From Avichristensenella sp031550535 (GTDB lineage Bacteria; Bacillota; Clostridia; Christensenellales; Aristaeellaceae): 64,000 nt of DNA. Location: positions 1-64,000 of the forward strand of contig JAVBOM010000019.1 in the NCBI GenBank assembly GCA_031550535.1. The letters are read 5' to 3'. The notes beneath the pieces were generated by a model that was given only the letters and a program-made list of their open reading frames with translations, had not been told where the DNA came from and ran no database searches. Both the position numbers and the translations under genes were made by a program. Below are positions 59,014-64,000 of the stretch, piece by piece. Position 1 is the stretch's first letter. The number at the start of each line of letters is the position of its first letter.

Positions 59014-59782
59014 GTTCCGCCCCTCCCGTGCGCACGAGGATGCCGCGCCCGCGCAGGTATTCCTTCAGCGCCGGGATCGTCACCTCTTTATAATGGAAGA
59101 TCGACGCCGCGAGGCCCGCGTCCACCTGGGGCAGCGCCTCAAACAGCTCGGCAAAGTGCGCCATGTTGCCCGCGCCACCGCTGGCGATGATTGGCACGTT
59201 CACCCGGTCCGCGATGGCGGCCAGCATTTCCAGGTCAAAGCCGCTCCGCACGCCGTCGGTGTCAATGCTGTTGACGACCAATTCGCCCGCGCCGTTTTTC
59301 GCGCCCTGTTCCGCCCAGTCCAGCGCGTCGATGCCCGTGTCCTCGCGCCCGCCCTTGGCGAACAGGCGGAACTGCCCGTCCACGCGCTTGATGTCCATGG
59401 ACAGCACGACGCACTGGTCGCCGTACTTTTTCGCGGCGGCCCGGATCAGCGACGGGTCCTTGATCGCCCCGCTGTTGACGCTCACCTTGTCCGCGCCGCA
59501 CTTCAGCACGCGGTCAAAGTCGTCCACCGTGTTGATGCTGCCGCCGACGGTCAAGGGGATGAACACCTCCGCCGCGACGGCGGCCAGCACGTCCGTGAAC
59601 AGCCGCCGGCCCTCGAAGCTGGCGGTGATGTCGTAAAACACCAGCTCGTCCGCGCACTGCTCGTTGTAGTACCGCGCGAGCGCAACCGGGCTGTCCACGT
59701 CCTGGATGCCGGTGAAGTTCTTCCCCTTGACGACACGCCCGTCCCGGATGTCCAGGCACGGGATGATGCGCTTGGTAATCAT
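58997..59782 (-). CDS. hisF: Imidazole glycerol phosphate synthase cyclase subunit
   Basis: 261-residue barrel. Catalytic Asp in IIPCLDIRDGRVVKG and the second in LSMDIKRVDG; phosphate sites in VGGSI and ASGGAGNM. It works with HisH, which supplies ammonia. The start overlaps the hisA stop as ATGA. Confidence 0.96.
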   Translation of the reverse strand: MITKRIIPCLDIRDGRVVKGKNFTGIQDVDSPVALARYYNEQCADELVFYDITASFEGRRLFTDVLAAVAAEVFIPLTVGGSINTVDDFDRVLKCGADKVSVNSGAIKDPSLIRAAAKKYGDQCVVLSMDIKRVDGQFRLFAKGGREDTGIDALDWAEQGAKNGAGELVVNSIDTDGVRSGFDLEMLAAIADRVNVPIIASGGAGNMAHFAELFEALPQVDAGLAASIFHYKEVTIPALKEYLRGRGILVRTGGAEHDGTV

Positions 59783-60507
59783 GCGCCTTCCCCTCCTTCC
59801 GCGATGGCGATGGCCCGCGCGAGGTCGAGCCTGCCGGTATACAGCGCCTTGCCGACGATCGCGCCGTACACGCCGAGATCCCGCAGCGCGCGGATATCGT
59901 CCTCCGTGCTCACCCCGCCGGACGCGATGACGTCCAGCCCCTTGAGCACGCGAAGCGCGCGGTACGCCGCGAGGTTCGGCCCGGAAAGTTCGCCGTCGCG
60001 CGCGATGTCGGTATAGATGACCGTGCGGACGCCCAGGTCCAGCATGCGGCCGCAGAAGCCGATGGCCTCCATGCCCGTGGTCTCCAGCCAGCCGCCCACG
60101 GCCACCTTGCCGCCGCGCGCGTCCACGCCCACCGCGATTTTCTCGCCGTGCCTGTCCAGCATTGCCCGGAGGAAATCCGGATCGCGCAGCGCCGCCGTGC
60201 CGAGTATCACGCGGTTCACGCCGAGCGCGAGCGCGCTTTCCACCGATTCCGCGTCCCGCATGCCGCCGCCCGTCTGGATAAACAGCCCGCCCGCCTTTGC
60301 CAGCGCGCCCAGCGCCGCGCGGTTTTTCGGCGTGCCGTCCTTCGCGCCGTCCAGGTCCACCACGTGCAGGTGCGCCGCGCCCGCGGCCTGGAAGCCCCGC
60401 GCGGCGGCCACGGGGTCGTCGCCATAGACATCCATGCGGCTGTAGTCGCCCTGGGTGAGCCGCACCACCCGTCCGTCCTTCAGGTCAATCGCGGGAAAGA
60501 TAATCAT
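59779..60507 (-). CDS. hisA: ProFAR isomerase
   Basis: 242-residue barrel of the HisA type: FPAIDLKDGRVVRLTQGD (catalytic Asp), GGGMRDAESV, VDARGGKVAVGGW, YTDIARDG (second Asp), ASGGVSTEDDI. The start follows AGGAGG, 16 bp after the S41 peptidase stop, so it is transcribed through that gene. Confidence 0.96.
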   Translation of the reverse strand: MIIFPAIDLKDGRVVRLTQGDYSRMDVYGDDPVAAARGFQAAGAAHLHVVDLDGAKDGTPKNRAALGALAKAGGLFIQTGGGMRDAESVESALALGVNRVILGTAALRDPDFLRAMLDRHGEKIAVGVDARGGKVAVGGWLETTGMEAIGFCGRMLDLGVRTVIYTDIARDGELSGPNLAAYRALRVLKGLDVIASGGVSTEDDIRALRDLGVYGAIVGKALYTGRLDLARAIAIAEGGEGA

Positions 60508-60523
60508 GGGTTCCTCCTGTCGG

Positions 60524-61786
60524 TTAGTAAGGCATACGCAGAGACTGGTCCCGTTTCAGCTTGTCCGTGGGAACGCCCTCCGCCTCCAAAAGCCGCAGGC
60601 ACGCCAGGAGGGGGGATTCCCAGGGTTCGCACGCGATGTCCGGCACTGTGCCCGATTCCGCGTTGCAGGTCCCGTCCGAATTCAAGGCGTAGCCGGCGGT
60701 AAAGCGCACGAGAAGGCCGGTATTCGGCAGCGCCGCATAGCTGGGCATGATCGTGGTAATGCCGTCGCCGCCCGTGGCGGTGCCTACCAAGGTTGCCCAG
60801 CCCGTTTCCTTGCAAAACACCGCGAACTGCTCCGCCGCCGAGTACGTGCGCGGCCCGATGAGCACCCACCGCTTGGCATTGTGCTGGATTTCCGGCTCTC
60901 CAAAATCGACGTTCCAGGAGGAGAGCGAGAAGAAATCCAGCCCTGCCCTGTCCTCCGGGTGCTCGAAGATGACGCCTGCGGGCAATTCCGCAATGGGCGT
61001 CAGTGTCTGCGTAGGTGACAGGATGGGCAGGCGCTCGGCGGCCTCTTTCGTGAAAAACACGTGGTGATCAAAGGAATACGCACCGCCAAGCGGCCTGACG
61101 ATGTTGAGCAGCCAGTAGTTCGTGGACCCGCCGGGGTTGCGGGAAATATCGATGATGACGTGGTCATAGCCTTTCGTTTTTTCCAGGAACGTAGCGATTT
61201 CCTTCGCATCTTGCTCCACCGCGAAAGCGTCAAAACTCCCGAAGCGGATATAGCCGACGCGCTCATCGGGGAACAGGCGGGAGGATACCGTGGTATGTGG
61301 CTGCCCGCCGCTTGCGCGGGCTTCCGTGGCTTCGGCAAGGCGCGCGTACAGATCCGCCGTTTTTTGCCCGTAGAGTACATCAAACCAATCCTGATATATG
61401 TACGGCGATTCATACGACGTCATCGACTCCAGGACCCGATAATACTGTCTGGCATCCACCGGCCCCAGGTGTGCGAAGTAGTCAAGGTCCGCGCACGTTT
61501 GCATGATAACCCTGTAGAAACCCGAAAACCCTTCATTCGCGGCAATGCTCGCTTCCAAACGCTCGCGGCCACGCGTGCGCACCGCTTCCGTGTCAATGCC
61601 CGCCCTGCCCAGCACACCCCAATACGGATAGCACGTTTCCAGCGTATCCCAGAAAGCCTCGTAATCCGAGATGTAGTCCGCTTCGGTAAACAGGGCGTCA
61701 ACGGATTCGGCAACACCCACACACGGGGGCGGGGAGATAGCGAACGCGGCACACACGAGCAACACCAGGGGCCTTTTCCATCCCAT
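60524..61786 (-). CDS. Exported S41-family peptidase inside the his operon
   Basis: 420 residues. A signal peptide (RPLVLLVCAAFAISPPPCVGVA) is followed by an N-terminal helical part and an S41/tail-specific protease domain: VGYIRFGSF, VIIDISRNPGGSTNYWL, and GPRTYSAAEQFAVFC with the probable nucleophile Ser, then GTATGGDG. The PDZ domain usual for CtpA is missing. It lies between hisH (136-bp gap) and hisA (16-bp gap) with no known link to histidine synthesis. Substrate unknown. Confidence 0.87.
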   Translation of the reverse strand: MGWKRPLVLLVCAAFAISPPPCVGVAESVDALFTEADYISDYEAFWDTLETCYPYWGVLGRAGIDTEAVRTRGRERLEASIAANEGFSGFYRVIMQTCADLDYFAHLGPVDARQYYRVLESMTSYESPYIYQDWFDVLYGQKTADLYARLAEATEARASGGQPHTTVSSRLFPDERVGYIRFGSFDAFAVEQDAKEIATFLEKTKGYDHVIIDISRNPGGSTNYWLLNIVRPLGGAYSFDHHVFFTKEAAERLPILSPTQTLTPIAELPAGVIFEHPEDRAGLDFFSLSSWNVDFGEPEIQHNAKRWVLIGPRTYSAAEQFAVFCKETGWATLVGTATGGDGITTIMPSYAALPNTGLLVRFTAGYALNSDGTCNAESGTVPDIACEPWESPLLACLRLLEAEGVPTDKLKRDQSLRMPY

Positions 61787-61922
61787 ACGAACACCTCGTT
61801 TCCATCAGAATGCCAGCTCTACACTCTATAGTATCCTGAAAAGAGGCCGGTTTGTCAGGATGGAAACGCCGGATTGTCGGAATGCGCGCGCAAATTGTCA
61901 AGCAGCGGCGCGCAACATGCGC

Positions 61923-62534
61923 TTACGCCTCCCCGAACGCCCTAAGCATGGCCAGCCCCACCGCGCCGCTCTTTTCGGGGTGAAACTGTGTGCCGCAGAC
62001 GTTTCCGCGCCGCACGACGCCCGGCACCGTCACGCCGTACTCGGCGGAAGCCTTCACGGCGTCGCCCGAGCCCTTGACGTAATACGAGTGCACGTAGTAC
62101 ACACAGTCGCCCGGCTGGACATACCGCAGCAGTGGCTCGTCCGGGTCATGGATTTGCAGCGCGTTCCAGCCGATGTGCGGGACTTTGTACCCTTCCGGCA
62201 GATCCCCCGCCATCGGCTCCACGCTCCCGGGAATGTACCCCAGGCCCGGCCAGTCGCCGTATTCCGCGCTGCGCCCGAACAGGAGCTGCATGCCCAGGCA
62301 GATGCCCAGCAGCGGCGTGCCGTCCCGGACGATTTGATCCAGCACCGGCACGAGGCCCGCGTCCCGGAGCTTCGTCATCGCGTCGCCAAACGCGCCGACA
62401 CCTGGCAGGATCACCCGGTCCGCGCCGAGAAGCGCGCCTTCTTCGCCCGTCACGGCGCAGTCAAAGCCCAGATGCCGCAGCGACGCGCACAACGAGAACA
62501 GGTTGCCGACGCCGTAGTCCACAATCGCGATCAT
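61923..62534 (-). CDS. hisH: Imidazole glycerol phosphate synthase glutaminase subunit
   Basis: 203 residues, class I glutaminase. Nucleophile Cys in LLGICLGMQLLF (about residue 80), His and Glu in GTQFHPEKSG. Starts IAIVDYGVGNLFSL. It partners with HisF. The start overlaps the hisB stop as ATGA. Confidence 0.95.
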   Translation of the reverse strand: MIAIVDYGVGNLFSLCASLRHLGFDCAVTGEEGALLGADRVILPGVGAFGDAMTKLRDAGLVPVLDQIVRDGTPLLGICLGMQLLFGRSAEYGDWPGLGYIPGSVEPMAGDLPEGYKVPHIGWNALQIHDPDEPLLRYVQPGDCVYYVHSYYVKGSGDAVKASAEYGVTVPGVVRRGNVCGTQFHPEKSGAVGLAMLRAFGEA

Positions 62535-63124
62535 AGGAGCATCCCTTTCGTGGAGGGGATTTCGCCCGCGCCCTTCGCGTCGATGGACACCGCTTGCGCC
62601 AGCGCGCGGCCCAGCCCTTTGAACGCCGCCTCCAGGATGTGGTGCGCGTTCTCCCCGGCAAACTGCGTGAGGTGCAGCGTCAGCCCGAGGTTCCGGCACA
62701 GCCCCAGGAAGAACTCTTGCGCCAGCTCCGTGTCAAACTCGCCCACCTTCTGCGCCGTGGGCGTCAGGCCGTAGGACAGGTGGCACCGCCCGCTGATGTC
62801 CAGCGCCGCGAGCACGAGCGCCTCGTCCATCGGCAGCAGAAAGCTGCCGTACCGTGCGATGCCCCGGCCATCGCCCAGCGCCTCTTTGAACGCCTGACCG
62901 AGCGCGATGCCGCAGTCTTCCGTGGTGTGGTGGTAGTCCACGCGCGCGTCCCCCCGGCACGTGAGTGCGAGGTCGAATCGGCCATGCCGGGCGAACAGCG
63001 TCAGCATGTGGTCCAGGAACCCGCAGCCGGTGTCGATACGCGGTTCTCCCGTGCCGTCCAGCACGAGCGTGAGTCGGATGTCCGTTTCGGCGGTTTTTCT
63101 TGTGATGGTGGCGGTACGGTTCAT
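62531..63124 (-). CDS. hisB: Imidazoleglycerol-phosphate dehydratase
   Basis: 197 residues, single-function HisB. Metal-binding motifs GCGFLDHMLTLFARHG, DYHHTTEDCGIALG and GENAHHILEAAFKGLGRAL are all present. The start overlaps the hisC stop as ATGA. Confidence 0.96.
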   Translation of the reverse strand: MNRTATITRKTAETDIRLTLVLDGTGEPRIDTGCGFLDHMLTLFARHGRFDLALTCRGDARVDYHHTTEDCGIALGQAFKEALGDGRGIARYGSFLLPMDEALVLAALDISGRCHLSYGLTPTAQKVGEFDTELAQEFFLGLCRNLGLTLHLTQFAGENAHHILEAAFKGLGRALAQAVSIDAKGAGEIPSTKGMLL

Positions 63125-64000
63125 GAAAAGTCCTCCAAAATACTGTCCGTCGCATCCAGCAGCGCCTGCATTTGCGGCCGCGAGCCGACCGAAATGCGCA
63201 CATACCCGTCGATGCGCGGCTGGTTAAAATGGCGCACGAGCACGCCCTTCGCCCGCAGCCCTTCCATGTACTGCTTGCCGCCCAATACCTTTGGCTTGGC
63301 GAACAGGAAATTCGCCTTGGAATCCGTGAGCGTGAAGCCCCGGGCGCGCAGTTCTCCGGCGGCCCAGTCCCGCGCTTCGGCCACAGCGTGCGTGCAGGAC
63401 GTGAAGTACGCCTCGTCCGCCACCGCCGCCGCACCCGCGAGAAGGGACAGGCGGTTCAGGCTGTACGGGTTGAACGAGAATTTAACGCGGCGCAGGTCTG
63501 AAATCAAATCGACCGACCCCACCGCGAACCCGATGCGCGCGCCCGCGAGGTTTCTCGACTTGGAGAACGTGTGCACGATCAGCAGGTTTTCATACCGGGG
63601 CAGCAACCGCGCCGCGCTCTCGCCGCCGAAATCGACATACGCCTCATCCACCACGAGTAGCGTGTCCGGGTTGTTCCTCAGCATGCGCTCGATGTCCGCA
63701 ACCGGCAGGCACAGCCCGGTCGGCGCGTTCGGGTTCGCGAGGAAGATCGTCCGGCCCGCGCGGTCGTAATCGGCGGGGATCACCCGGAAATCCTCCGCCA
63801 GCGGAATCGTGCGCGCGGGGATACCGTACAGCTTGGCGTACACGGGGTAGAACCCGTACGTGATATCCGGGAAGCAGACGCCCGCGCCCGGCTCGCAGAA
63901 CGCCTGGAAGCAAAACGCGAGAATCTCGTCCGAGCCGTTGCCCGCGATGACCTGATCCCGGCCGACGCCGTAGTGCCGCGCGATGCCCTCTTCCAGCGCC
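63121..64000 (-). CDS. hisC: Histidinol-phosphate aminotransferase, 5' end outside window
   Basis: The last 290 or so residues are present; the frame is open to the window edge. Fold type I PLP enzyme: GNGSDEILAFCFQAF, ANPNAPTGLCLP, VVDEAYVDFGG (Asp), IVHTFSKSRNLAGARIGFAVG (Schiff-base Lys) and GVLVRHFNQPRIDGYVRISVGSRPQMQALL. It converts imidazole-acetol phosphate to histidinol phosphate. First visible gene of the operon. Confidence 0.95.
   Translation of the reverse strand, partial: ALEEGIARHYGVGRDQVIAGNGSDEILAFCFQAFCEPGAGVCFPDITYGFYPVYAKLYGIPARTIPLAEDFRVIPADYDRAGRTIFLANPNAPTGLCLPVADIERMLRNNPDTLLVVDEAYVDFGGESAARLLPRYENLLIVHTFSKSRNLAGARIGFAVGSVDLISDLRRVKFSFNPYSLNRLSLLAGAAAVADEAYFTSCTHAVAEARDWAAGELRARGFTLTDSKANFLFAKPKVLGGKQYMEGLRAKGVLVRHFNQPRIDGYVRISVGSRPQMQALLDATDSILEDFS

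Overview
The window is a 64 kb, GC-rich stretch of a bacterial chromosome, most likely from an anaerobic Clostridia-type Bacillota (perhaps Christensenellales or a relative; this is inferred from gene content only). Supporting signs are strong AGGAGG ribosome sites, TTGACA/TATAAT promoters with 17-bp spacing, GHKL/AgrC-type and AraC/YesN-type sensors, LplB/LplC-type sugar importers, ferredoxin-tailed aldo/keto reductases and NADP-type glutamate dehydrogenase. No rRNA, tRNA or CRISPR array was recognised.

Layout: (1) 1-8.8 kb: an insertion-sequence-like end, a flavin reductase, two exported proteins of similar architecture, an esterase, an MFS pump and a three-gene ABC exporter. (2) 8.8-19.6 kb: a carbohydrate-use locus, with two permeases, a binding protein and a membrane-bound AraC sensor on the minus strand, divergent from GH35 and GH2 glycosidases. 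(3) 19.8-26.3 kb: an intact IS5-type element, an ISAs1-type remnant, an aminotransferase, a hydrolase, nagB, a LacI regulator and an acetyltransferase broken by repeats. (4) 26-45.6 kb: mixed metabolism, including a 1,000-residue repeat-built surface protein, a GHKL kinase with a stand-alone receiver, two Fe-S aldo/keto reductases, gdhA, metA, a frameshifted TetR gene and a degenerate GGDEF protein. (5) 46-55 kb: two M20 peptidases, a glycerol-1-phosphate-dehydrogenase-like gene, DeoR, DegV and a second ABC exporter. (6) 55.8-57.2 kb: tyrS behind what looks like a tyrosine-rich leader-peptide attenuator. (7) 58.3-64 kb: the histidine operon hisC-B-H-(S41 peptidase)-A-F-IE, with hisC running off the window.

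The most striking feature is a dispersed hairpin element, called Repeat A here (about 60 bp in its basic form, at least 19 copies or partial copies). It has two stems kept by compensatory changes, a three-hairpin form, and long forms with a GC-rich insert (Module C). When it lies upstream of a gene it nearly always has the same orientation, and in four cases it ends at the Shine-Dalgarno sequence. One copy adds about 30 codons in frame inside a dehydrogenase gene, and a tandem pair splits an acetyltransferase gene, so the element has moved. A second family (Repeat B) sits just after stop codons. The tyrS leader and its decayed copy 1.7 kb downstream are the other highlight.
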